Shown here piece by piece: positions 8,586-15,844 of a DNA stretch of 64,000 nt (position 1 is its first letter; every line of letters begins with the position of its first letter). Origin of the DNA: JB111 sp049856175 (GTDB lineage Bacteria > Actinomycetota > Actinomycetes > Actinomycetales > Actinomycetaceae). The DNA lies in the NCBI RefSeq assembly GCF_049856175.1, contig NZ_JBNDNA010000001.1, forward strand, positions 470,420 through 534,419, given 5' to 3'. The translations under genes and the position numbers were made by a program. The notes beneath the pieces are model-generated. The model saw only the letters and a program-made list of their open reading frames with translations, searched no databases and was not told where the DNA came from.

Positions 8586-10058
8586 ATGGCCCAGATCCAC
8601 GAGCTCCCCGCCCTCGACCTGGCTGCCGCGATCCGGTCCGGGCAGGTGTCGCCGACCGAGGTCGCCGACCACACGCTGCGTCGGATCGAGTCGCTCGACC
8701 AACATGTCGGCGCCTTCATCCACGTGGCCGCGGACCGGGCGCTGGACGACGCGCGGGCCGCCGAGGCCACGCTCGCCGAGGCGTCGTCCGGCCCCGGCGG
8801 TGCCCCCGACCACCGCGACCTGCCGCCGTTCCTCGGCGTGCCCGTGCCGATCAAGGACCTCAACCAGGTCGCCGGGCTGCCCATGCGCATGGGGTCCGCC
8901 GCGTTCGCGGACAACGTCGCGCAGCTCGACGACGGCATCGTGTCGCTGCTGGCCGACGCGGGGACGACGATGGTCGGCAAGACCACGACCCCCGAGTTCG
9001 GCATGCCCCCCTACACCGAGCCGGACGTCGGGCCGACCGCCCGCACGCCGTGGGACCTCGACCGGTCGGCCGGCGGGTCCTCCGGGGGTGCGGGTGCCGC
9101 CGTGGCGGCCGGCCTCGTCCCCGCCGCGCAGGGCTCCGACGGCGGTGGATCGATCCGCATCCCCGCCTCCGCCTGCGGTCTGGTCGGTCTCCTGCCCACC
9201 CGCGGCCGTGTCTCGCCGGGCCCGTACCAGACGGACGGTCCCGGACTGGGCCGCAACGGTGTCCTCACCCGCACCGTGCGCGACACCGCCGCTCTCCTCG
9301 ACGTCCTCGCCGTCCCCCGAGCGGGCGACATCTACCGGGCACCCGAGCAGCTCGGCACGTTCCTCGCCGCCTGCGACACCCCGCCCGCACGGCTCCGGGT
9401 CGGGGTCCTGCGCGAGCCCATCTCGATCGGGACCGACGTCCACCCCGAGGCGCTCGCCGCCGTCGACCGTGCGGTCACCCTGCTCGAGGGAATGGGCCAC
9501 GAGACGGTGGAGGTCGGCGTGCCGTTCGCCGTCGAGGACTGGGAGGCGTTCCAGCCCGTCTGGGCGACGGGCGCCGCTGCCGCACCGCTCGATCCGGCGC
9601 AGGAGGAGCTGCTCGTGCCGCTCACCCGTCTCCTCCGCGAGCGCGGGAAGGAGGTGACCGGCGTCGAGTACGCGAGCGCGATCACCTCGATGCACCTGCT
9701 CACCCGACGCACCGCGCAGGTATGGGCGGGAGTCGACGTGATCCTCAGCCCCACCCTGTCGGGGCCGCCCGCCCCGGTGGGCTCGATGCGCGACGACGCC
9801 GACCCGTGGCAGGACTTCCTCGACCAGCGCGCGTTCACCCCCTGGACGTCCACGTGGAACATCACCGGCGCGGCCGCCATCTCGCTGCCGCTCCACCGGG
9901 CACGGGTCGACGACGACGGGCCCGAGCTCCCCTTCGGCGTCCACCTCGGGGGGAAGGTCGGTTCGGAGGCACTCCTGCTCGGCCTCGCCGCCGCGCTCGA
10001 GGAGGCCGACCCGTGGCCGCACGTGGCGCCGGCGTGGGAGCGCGTCGACCCGCGGTGA
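8586..10058 (+). CDS. amidase signature family hydrolase
   Basis: Hydrolyses carboxamides through a Ser-cisSer-Lys triad. The lysine lies in VPIKDLNQVAG (about residue 93). The signature GGSSGGAGAAVAAGLVP begins at about residue 160 and the nucleophile region reads GSDGGGSIRIPAS. The 490-residue length is normal for AtzF/indoleacetamide hydrolase-like amidases. It lacks the gatC/gatB neighbours expected of the tRNA amidotransferase GatA, so it is a stand-alone enzyme of unknown substrate. Expression appears to be from its own leaderless promoter. Confidence 0.93.
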   Translation: MAQIHELPALDLAAAIRSGQVSPTEVADHTLRRIESLDQHVGAFIHVAADRALDDARAAEATLAEASSGPGGAPDHRDLPPFLGVPVPIKDLNQVAGLPMRMGSAAFADNVAQLDDGIVSLLADAGTTMVGKTTTPEFGMPPYTEPDVGPTARTPWDLDRSAGGSSGGAGAAVAAGLVPAAQGSDGGGSIRIPASACGLVGLLPTRGRVSPGPYQTDGPGLGRNGVLTRTVRDTAALLDVLAVPRAGDIYRAPEQLGTFLAACDTPPARLRVGVLREPISIGTDVHPEALAAVDRAVTLLEGMGHETVEVGVPFAVEDWEAFQPVWATGAAAAPLDPAQEELLVPLTRLLRERGKEVTGVEYASAITSMHLLTRRTAQVWAGVDVILSPTLSGPPAPVGSMRDDADPWQDFLDQRAFTPWTSTWNITGAAAISLPLHRARVDDDGPELPFGVHLGGKVGSEALLLGLAAALEEADPWPHVAPAWERVDPR

Positions 10059-10224
10059 TCGCCGTCCCGGATGCGTGCCGCCCGGCGTGGTGGCGAACGC
10101 GACCCGGTCCGGGCACCTCTCACCCGTCGTCGGGGTCCGGCGCGCACTAGCATGCCGGGGGGCGCGCCCGGCAGGACGGCGCCCGGCGGTCGTACGACCC
10201 ACGCTTTTCGAGAGGAACCACTGC

Positions 10225-13035
10225 ATGCGGACGGGCATCGAGATCGCCTCCCCGATGGGGACCGCCACGCGGCCCCCGGGCGGACGCGCGCTGGTCGGCA
10301 GCGCCCCGCCGGCCGACCTCATCATCGGCCACCCCGCGGTGGCTCCCCAGAACCTCGAGATCGCCGAGACCCCGAACGGCTGGATGATGCGCGTCGTCGG
10401 GGGTGCGGCGTTCGTCGACGGACGGCAGCTCACCGCGCCGATCGCGATCGGGCAGGGCGTCGTCGTGCACCTCGGACACCCCGCCCAGGGGCCCGCGCTA
10501 CGGATCCGGCCCGTCGGCGCCCCGACCGGTGCAGCCGGTCCGGGCGGTCAGGGTGCCGGTCCGTCCGCGGCGTCGGCCCACTCCGCCGGTCCGTCGGCGG
10601 CGTCGGCCCACTCTGCCGGTCCGTCCGCGGCGTCGGCCCACTCCGCCGGTCCGTCCGCGGCGTCGGCGCACTCCGCGGGGCCGTCGGCCGCGTCGGCGGC
10701 GAGCGCTGGCCCCGTCGGTGCATCGTCGGTCCCGACCCCCGCGAACCCTCGCTCCACCCCGGCCCCGGGAAGCCCGGGCGGTGCCCCCGCCGGTAGGCCG
10801 CCGGCCGGACCGGCGACCGGTGCGCCGACGTCGGGCCCGTCGCGTCCGGCCGCCCCCGCCCCGCAGAACGCGGAGCCGTTCAGCGGCGCGAGTGGCCCGG
10901 ACGCCCCCGGCGCTCGCCGGCCCTCGACCCAGGAGCTCCACGTGGGTGCGCCCCTGGCTCCGGCCCCGTCCGGCAGCCCCGCCGGCGGTTCGCCCGCGTC
11001 GGCAGGGTCGGGCCGACCGCCGGGCACGCTGACGATCGGTCGCGCACGCAGCGCCGACATCACGCTCGACGACCCGCTCGTCTCGGGCCGGCACGTCGAC
11101 CTCGTGCCCACCCAGGGCGGCTTCCGGGTGATCGACCGCGGCTCGCTCAACGGCACGTTCGTCAACGGCGCGCGCGTCACCCAGGGCATGCTGCAGATGG
11201 GCGGGATCCTCGGCGTCGGGGGCTCGTTCCTGCAGCTCGTGCCCGGCGGGCTCGTCCCGATCGACATCTCCGGCGGCGAGGGCAGCCTCGAGGCCGAGGA
11301 CCTCACGGTGCGGGTGGACGCGTCGTCGGAGGAGAAGAAGCGGCTCAAGGACCAGGGCGCGCCGGACCCGTCGAAGAAGACCATCCTCGACGACGTCACG
11401 TTCTCCCTGCCCGGCCGTTCGCTGCTCGCCGTCATCGGCCCGTCGGGCGCCGGCAAGTCCACGCTGTTGCGATCGCTCGTGGGGCGGCCGACCGCCGACG
11501 AGGGCATCGTCCGGTTCTCCGGCCTCGACGTCTACGAGCACGAGGCCACCATGCGCAACCGCATGGGCGTGGTCCCGCAGGACGACGTCGTGCACCGCAC
11601 CCTCACCGTCCGACGCGCCCTCGACTACGGCGCCGAGCTGCGGTTCGACGAGTCCGTGCAGCGGCGCGACCGGGAGCAGGCCGTCGATCGCGTGATGAGC
11701 CAACTGGGCCTCACCGAGCACTCCTCGACCCGCATCGACCGGCTCTCCGGCGGCCAGCGCAAGCGCGTGTCCGTCGCACTGGAGATGCTCACCCAGCCGG
11801 ACCTGCTCTTCCTCGACGAGCCGACGTCGGGCCTGGACCCCTCGCTCGACGCCGAGGTCATGCACCTGCTCGCGGAGATCGCCCACGGCGACGACTCGCG
11901 CGGGGTGCGCGGCCGCACGGTCGTCGTCATCACGCACAACGAGGTCAACCTCGCCCAGTGCGACAAGATCCTCATCCTTGCCCCCGGGGGCAAGACGGCC
12001 TTCTACGGGGCGCCGCACGAGGTCAAGCCCTACTTCGCCAAGGCGATGCGCTACCTCGGCCGCGAGGTGAAGGACCCCGACGACCTGACCTACGCGCAGA
12101 TCTACGCCTTCATCAAGGAGGACCCGACCCGGTCCAAGCAGATGTTCGAGGGGGCGTCGGCCCGGCCGCACGTGCGCCGCGTCAACGTGGCCCGCCCGCA
12201 GCAGCTCGAGCGCCGCAGCAAGCAGTCGATGGGCAAGCAGGTCTCCACGCTCGCACGGCGTCAGGTCAACCTCATGGCGGCGGACGGCAAGTACCTGTTC
12301 TTCCTGCTCGTCCTCCCGGTGCTGTTCGCGCTGCTCACCGTCGCCGTGGGAGGTGAGCTGGGCCTGCGGCAGCCCGACCCCGGCGAGGACATCACCGGCG
12401 AGTCGATGCAGATCCTCACCGTGCTCATGGTCGGGCTCGCCTTCGCCGGCCTCGCGGTCTCGGTCCGAGATCTCGTCGGCGAGCGGCACATCTACCGGCG
12501 GGAGTCCGCGGTCGGACTGCGACCGGACGCCTACCTCACCGCCAAGGTCGTCGTCCTCGGCGCGTTCGCCGTCTACCAGGGTGTCGTGGCCTCGGTGGTC
12601 ACGCTCATGCTCCATGACCCGCCGACGAACTCGGCGCTCCTGCCGGCCGGGAGCGCGGAGATCGTCGTGGCCGCCGTGGTGCTGGCGTTCACCTGCATGG
12701 TCATGGGCCTCATGCTGTCCGCGATCGCGTCGAACTCCGAGCAGATCATGCCGCTGCTGGTCGTCGCCGTCATGCTCCAGCTCGTGCTCTCGGGCGGCGT
12801 CATCGACGTCGCCGGTCAGCCGGTGTTCGAGCAGCTCGCCTGGTTCATGCCGGCGCGCTGGGGGTTCAGCATGGCGATGTCGTCGGTCGGCATCACCGAC
12901 TGGCACCCTTACCAGGACGACCCGCTGTGGTCCCAGGAGCCGGGCATCTGGTTCCTCGGGCTGGCCATGCTCATCGTCTGGGCCGTCGTCTACGCGCTGA
13001 TCGCGCGGTGGCGGCTCGTCAAGCAGGCCGACTAG
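10225..13035 (+). CDS. FHA-domain ABC transporter (Rv1747/ABCG-like)
   Basis: A 936-residue fused half-transporter. An N-terminal FHA-like domain (about 20-85) is followed by an Ala/Ser/Pro/Gly linker and a second, canonical FHA domain (TIGRARSADITLDDPLVSGRH, then DRGSLNGTFVNG, about 270-340). The ABC ATPase has Walker A GPSGAGKST at about 405, signature LSGGQRKRVS at about 505 and Walker B LLFLDEPTSGLDPS at about 528. Six hydrophobic segments from about 690 form an ABC-2 permease domain. The architecture matches M. tuberculosis Rv1747, whose FHA domains are bound and regulated by Ser/Thr kinases. No kinase is encoded nearby. The ATG 10225 start has GAGAGGA upstream. The linker contains a 10-residue repeat (see repeat entry). 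Confidence 0.93.
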   Translation: MRTGIEIASPMGTATRPPGGRALVGSAPPADLIIGHPAVAPQNLEIAETPNGWMMRVVGGAAFVDGRQLTAPIAIGQGVVVHLGHPAQGPALRIRPVGAPTGAAGPGGQGAGPSAASAHSAGPSAASAHSAGPSAASAHSAGPSAASAHSAGPSAASAASAGPVGASSVPTPANPRSTPAPGSPGGAPAGRPPAGPATGAPTSGPSRPAAPAPQNAEPFSGASGPDAPGARRPSTQELHVGAPLAPAPSGSPAGGSPASAGSGRPPGTLTIGRARSADITLDDPLVSGRHVDLVPTQGGFRVIDRGSLNGTFVNGARVTQGMLQMGGILGVGGSFLQLVPGGLVPIDISGGEGSLEAEDLTVRVDASSEEKKRLKDQGAPDPSKKTILDDVTFSLPGRSLLAVIGPSGAGKSTLLRSLVGRPTADEGIVRFSGLDVYEHEATMRNRMGVVPQDDVVHRTLTVRRALDYGAELRFDESVQRRDREQAVDRVMSQLGLTEHSSTRIDRLSGGQRKRVSVALEMLTQPDLLFLDEPTSGLDPSLDAEVMHLLAEIAHGDDSRGVRGRTVVVITHNEVNLAQCDKILILAPGGKTAFYGAPHEVKPYFAKAMRYLGREVKDPDDLTYAQIYAFIKEDPTRSKQMFEGASARPHVRRVNVARPQQLERRSKQSMGKQVSTLARRQVNLMAADGKYLFFLLVLPVLFALLTVAVGGELGLRQPDPGEDITGESMQILTVLMVGLAFAGLAVSVRDLVGERHIYRRESAVGLRPDAYLTAKVVVLGAFAVYQGVVASVVTLMLHDPPTNSALLPAGSAEIVVAAVVLAFTCMVMGLMLSAIASNSEQIMPLLVVAVMLQLVLSGGVIDVAGQPVFEQLAWFMPARWGFSMAMSSVGITDWHPYQDDPLWSQEPGIWFLGLAMLIVWAVVYALIARWRLVKQAD
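10558..10708 (+). repeat. in-frame 30-bp tandem repeat in transporter linker
   Basis: Five copies start at 10558, 10588, 10618, 10648 and 10678, encoding GPSAASAHSA repeats between the two FHA domains. The unit is a multiple of three, so the frame is kept. Confidence 0.9.
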
Positions 13036-13046
13036 ACGGAGCCGAG

Positions 13047-13134
13047 GCTTCGCCGGTCGTGTCGTCGCGGCGGCGCTGAGCGAGGCCGACGCTTCGCCGG
13101 TCGTGTCGTCGCGGCGGCGCTGAGCGAGGCCGTC
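13047..13134. repeat. 44-bp tandem duplication after transporter gene
   Basis: GCTTCGCCGGTCGTGTCGTC begins each of two nearly identical 44-bp units at 13047 and 13091, directly after the transporter stop codon. Confidence 0.88.
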
Positions 13135-13165
13135 GCGTCCCCGGACGGCCGCCCGCCCGGCGAGA

Positions 13166-13192
13166 CCCCGGCCCGTCGGGAACGGGCCGGGG
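13166..13192. terminator. convergent terminator hairpin
   Basis: CCCCGGCCCGT, loop CGGGA, ACGGGCCGGGG gives a perfect 11-bp stem between the convergent transporter and DUF6585-like genes. Confidence 0.75.
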
Positions 13193-13213
13193 CGCGCGGT
13201 CCGGTGGCGTCGG

Positions 13214-14293
13214 TCAGCGACCGGGCACGACGACGCCGAAGTGCTCCGACAGGACGCCGAAGAGCACGTCCGAGTTGGCGATCTCCACGGGTCGGACCGT
13301 CGCGGGCGTACCGCCCGACCGGTCCCGGACGTGAAGCTCGAGGCCGTCCTTGCCCTTCACCGGGGTGATCGCGGCCAGGGAACCGGCGTCCAGCTCCTTC
13401 TTTCCGACGACCACGGTGCGACCGGCGAGCGTCACCTTGCCGAAGTCCACCGGCGCAGCTGTTCCGGCACTCTCCTGCACGCGTGCGCGAGCGGCGCTGT
13501 TGATCCGGGCCCGCATCGTCGCGAAGAACTCCTTGTCGTCGATCATGAGCTGGCGCTTGAAGCCCACCCAGCCGAGCTGCATGAACGTCGTCGACTCGAG
13601 GTCGACGAAGTACTGCAGGTCCGCCCACGGGACCTCCTGCGCCCTGCTCTGCGTGACGACGCGGACGCCCGAGTCGTAGGCCCTCACGAGCGTGCTGCCT
13701 TTCGGCCGGGCCGCCCACACGATGAGCAGCGCCACGACGACACCGACGCCGACGATGGCGAGGCCGATCCAGCTCTCGCCGGACACGCCGCCCATGCGCA
13801 CGCCCATCGCAAGGGCGATGCCGGCGACCGCGGCCGCGCCGAGGAAGCCGAGGCCGACACCCGTGCCGGTCGTCGCGGAGTAGGTGGCCAGCGGCTCCTG
13901 CCCGCCGTCCAGCGTGCGGGCGAGGGCGGTGTCGCGGCGCCACCGGATGACGACGAGCGCGATCAGGATCGCGGCGATGACGGCGACGGCGACGCCCACC
14001 CACACCCAGGACTCGTGGGCCCGGGCGGAGGCCGTCAGCCGCTCCTCGTAGGACTGGATCGACGTGCTCGAGGAGATCCGGCGGCGCCTGCGCGACGTCA
14101 TCTGGCACTCGTCGCCGGGAGCCATCGGGTCGTCTCCGCACATGGCGACGGCGTCGGCGCCGAGGTGGCGGTACGCCAGGAACAGTCCGCCCACGACGAA
14201 CAGGCCGAGGAAGACGGTGATGCCGGTGGGGAACCGGCGGAAGGCGGCCAACGGGTCTGCCGTCGGGCCTGGAACTGTCGATTGTGTGGTCAC
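13214..14293 (-). CDS. multi-pass membrane protein, DUF6585-like
   Basis: A 359-residue protein with four hydrophobic segments: GITVFLGLFVVGGLFLAY (about 23), SWVWVGVAVAVIAAILIALV (about 95), a glycine-rich pair near GVGLGFLGAAAVAGIALAMG (about 150), and IGLAIVGVGVVVALLIVW. A cytoplasmic domain follows (RAYDSGVRVVTQSRAQEVPWADLQYF, then DDKEFFATMRARINSAARAR) that resembles the PH-like part of DUF6585 proteins. Two cysteines flank a loop (MCGDD, ECQM) after the first segment. GTG 14293 is the start because a TATTAT -10 lies 6 nt upstream. Function is unknown. Confidence 0.75.
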   Translation of the reverse strand: MTTQSTVPGPTADPLAAFRRFPTGITVFLGLFVVGGLFLAYRHLGADAVAMCGDDPMAPGDECQMTSRRRRRISSSTSIQSYEERLTASARAHESWVWVGVAVAVIAAILIALVVIRWRRDTALARTLDGGQEPLATYSATTGTGVGLGFLGAAAVAGIALAMGVRMGGVSGESWIGLAIVGVGVVVALLIVWAARPKGSTLVRAYDSGVRVVTQSRAQEVPWADLQYFVDLESTTFMQLGWVGFKRQLMIDDKEFFATMRARINSAARARVQESAGTAAPVDFGKVTLAGRTVVVGKKELDAGSLAAITPVKGKDGLELHVRDRSGGTPATVRPVEIANSDVLFGVLSEHFGVVVPGR

Positions 14294-14299
14294 GAGCGG

Positions 14300-14305
14300 A
14301 TAATA
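14300..14305 (-). promoter_or_regulatory. leaderless -10 element (TATTAT)
   Basis: On the minus strand TATTAT ends 6 nt before the GTG of the DUF6585-like gene, in an unusually AT-rich patch. It supports GTG 14293 as start. Confidence 0.65.
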
Positions 14306-14400
14306 GACCCGGCACGGAGCGACCTTTCCGCACGGCCGTGCGGTTCATGGCTGAACGGGTGTCTCTGCGCAGCCGCCTTCCTTGTGGCTCCGTGGAGTCA

Positions 14401-14463
14401 TCGAATGGGCTCGACCTGGCAGGATCCGGCCGCTCCGGGCGCCACGTTGAGCCCAGTCGACGA
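14401..14463 (+). repeat. 63-bp repeat D, copy 1
   Basis: An imperfect palindrome with arms GGGCTCGACCTGGC (14407-14420) and GCCACGTTGAGCCC (14441-14454). About 51 of 61 positions match the reverse complement of copy 2 at 15665-15727. It lies 9 nt beyond the stop of the DUF559-type gene. Confidence 0.85.
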
Positions 14464-14471
14464 GGCGGGCA

Positions 14472-15611
14472 CTAGTTCGCCAGCAGCTCACGCACGGGGT
14501 GCAGCCGCTGACCCGATGTGTGGCGCACCTTCGCTGCCACGACGCGGGCGACCTGCGCCGGACTGCGTGCTCCTCGCCGGTCGAACCGGGCCATGTCGTC
14601 GCCCAGGGCGAGGATCGCGCGCTCGCGGTTGCGCTCGGCGATGAGTCCGGCTGCGGTCTGCCCGGCGTCGGCGACGTGGTACTTCAGCTCGCCGTCGTAC
14701 TCGATGTGCAGCCAGCGTTGCGTCCCGTCGGGACGACGACCGTCGGGCAGCGCGAGGTCCGTGAAGTAGGTGTTGCCCTCGGCCTCGACCCGGCACTGGG
14801 CCACTGCGTCGCGGCGCCCCCACACCAGCAGCGACCAGCGCAGGAACGTCTCCGGCGCGGACTGGGCCCAGGGACTCGCCCACTCGACCACCACGCGGGC
14901 ACGTCGCGCTCCACGTGCGCCGCGCGGCAGGGCGTCGATGCGTGCGAGGAGGCGGCGTCGGACGTCGGCAGCCTCCCGCTCGGTCCGCACGCGCTGGTAG
15001 GTGTCGGCGTGGCTGAGCAGCGCGAGCACATGGTCGACGACGACGAGCGCGTCCAGCGGATCGAGGTCACGCGCACAGTCGACGGCGGTGCGCTCCAGCG
15101 AGGTGCACGGTACGCCGTCGATACGGACGACGTCCTCGAGCGGGAGGGCGCGCGTCTGCCTGCGGTAGTCGGTCGTGCGGGCGGAGCTGACCTTCTGCGG
15201 GGACGTCAGGACCGGCCGTCCGGGCAGCTTCCACACGCGCAGCCCGTGGGCGAGCGCTGCGGTGACGCCGCTGAGCGCGTGCCGGACCCGGGTGCGTCGG
15301 CTCACGGCGAGAGCGGTCCCGAGGTGGACCTGCTCGGCCCGCTCGAACCTGTCGAGGTCGTCGGCAACGATGGCGACGGCGCCGTCGCGCAGCCGGACGA
15401 CCTCGCAGCCCGCCGGGACCGTTGCCCTGAACGCGTTGCCGCGGGCGGTCCGCCAGTGCCCGAGGACGACGGCGGGGAACGGTCGAGGTCGATAGATCGC
15501 TGAGCGCAGCACGAGAGGACGATCTCCCGGCTCGCGAGAACGGGACCGGGTGCCGTCGTCGCGCTGTGGACAAAGCTGCGAGGAGCGGGTTGTGCACATG
15601 TCGCGGGACAT
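14472..15611 (-). CDS. DUF559-type (Vsr-like) putative endonuclease
   Basis: Up to 379 residues. The N-terminal part resembles the AbiEi-type winged-helix arrangement frequent in actinobacterial DUF559 proteins (LAVSRRTRVRHALSGVTAALAHGL). The C-terminal part (about 255-345) looks like a PD-(D/E)xK core: an acidic residue in SAPETFLRW, YFTDLALPDGRR, then LHIEYDGELKYH with a Glu-Asp and Lys pair. A clear paralogue lies at about 60 kb. The start is uncertain; CTG/GTG sites further in (near VLRSAIYRP) are possible. The gene is bracketed by inverted copies of repeat D. Activity as nuclease, selfish element or toxin-system part is inference. Confidence 0.72.
   Translation of the reverse strand: MSRDMCTTRSSQLCPQRDDGTRSRSREPGDRPLVLRSAIYRPRPFPAVVLGHWRTARGNAFRATVPAGCEVVRLRDGAVAIVADDLDRFERAEQVHLGTALAVSRRTRVRHALSGVTAALAHGLRVWKLPGRPVLTSPQKVSSARTTDYRRQTRALPLEDVVRIDGVPCTSLERTAVDCARDLDPLDALVVVDHVLALLSHADTYQRVRTEREAADVRRRLLARIDALPRGARGARRARVVVEWASPWAQSAPETFLRWSLLVWGRRDAVAQCRVEAEGNTYFTDLALPDGRRPDGTQRWLHIEYDGELKYHVADAGQTAAGLIAERNRERAILALGDDMARFDRRGARSPAQVARVVAAKVRHTSGQRLHPVRELLAN
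15565..15573 (-). other. consensus DnaA-box-like 9-mer
   Basis: TGTGGACAA is the complement of TTGTCCACA, the actinobacterial DnaA-box consensus. It is isolated, at the 5' edge of the DUF559-type gene, and may be chance. Confidence 0.35.
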
Positions 15612-15664
15612 CGATGCGGTGCGACGGCGGAGCGGCGGAGGTGGGGTGCCGGACGAGCGTCAGA

Positions 15665-15727
15665 TCGTCGAGTGGGCTCGACATGGCGCCCAGAGCGTGC
15701 GGAACCTGCCATGTTGAGCCCGTTCGA
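15665..15727 (-). repeat. 63-bp repeat D, copy 2 (inverted)
   Basis: Arms GGGCTCGACATGGC (15674-15687) and GCCATGTTGAGCCC (15708-15721) form an imperfect palindrome. It is oriented opposite to copy 1, on the other side of the DUF559-type gene and 54 nt from its longest possible start. Confidence 0.85.
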
Positions 15728-15776
15728 CGCGGGGAACGGGCGCCTCGGTCCCCACCCGAAACGGTGGCGCCCCAAC

Positions 15777-15797
15777 CTTGAGCGGAATAGACTCAAC
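15777..15797 (+). promoter_or_regulatory. HAIR HspR operator for clpB
   Basis: CTTGAGC, spacer GGAATAG, ACTCAAC. This matches the HAIR consensus at 12 of 14 positions and lies 47 bp before the clpB start. It places clpB in the same HspR regulon as the dnaK operon. Confidence 0.87.
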
Positions 15798-15844
15798 TTT
15801 GCGTTCGTTTCACACACAGGACCGAACTCACCGATTGGGGACCG

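Noticed and set aside
8586..10058. GatA subunit of Glu-tRNA amidotransferase
   Set aside because: No gatC/gatB neighbours and the sequence looks like stand-alone amidases.
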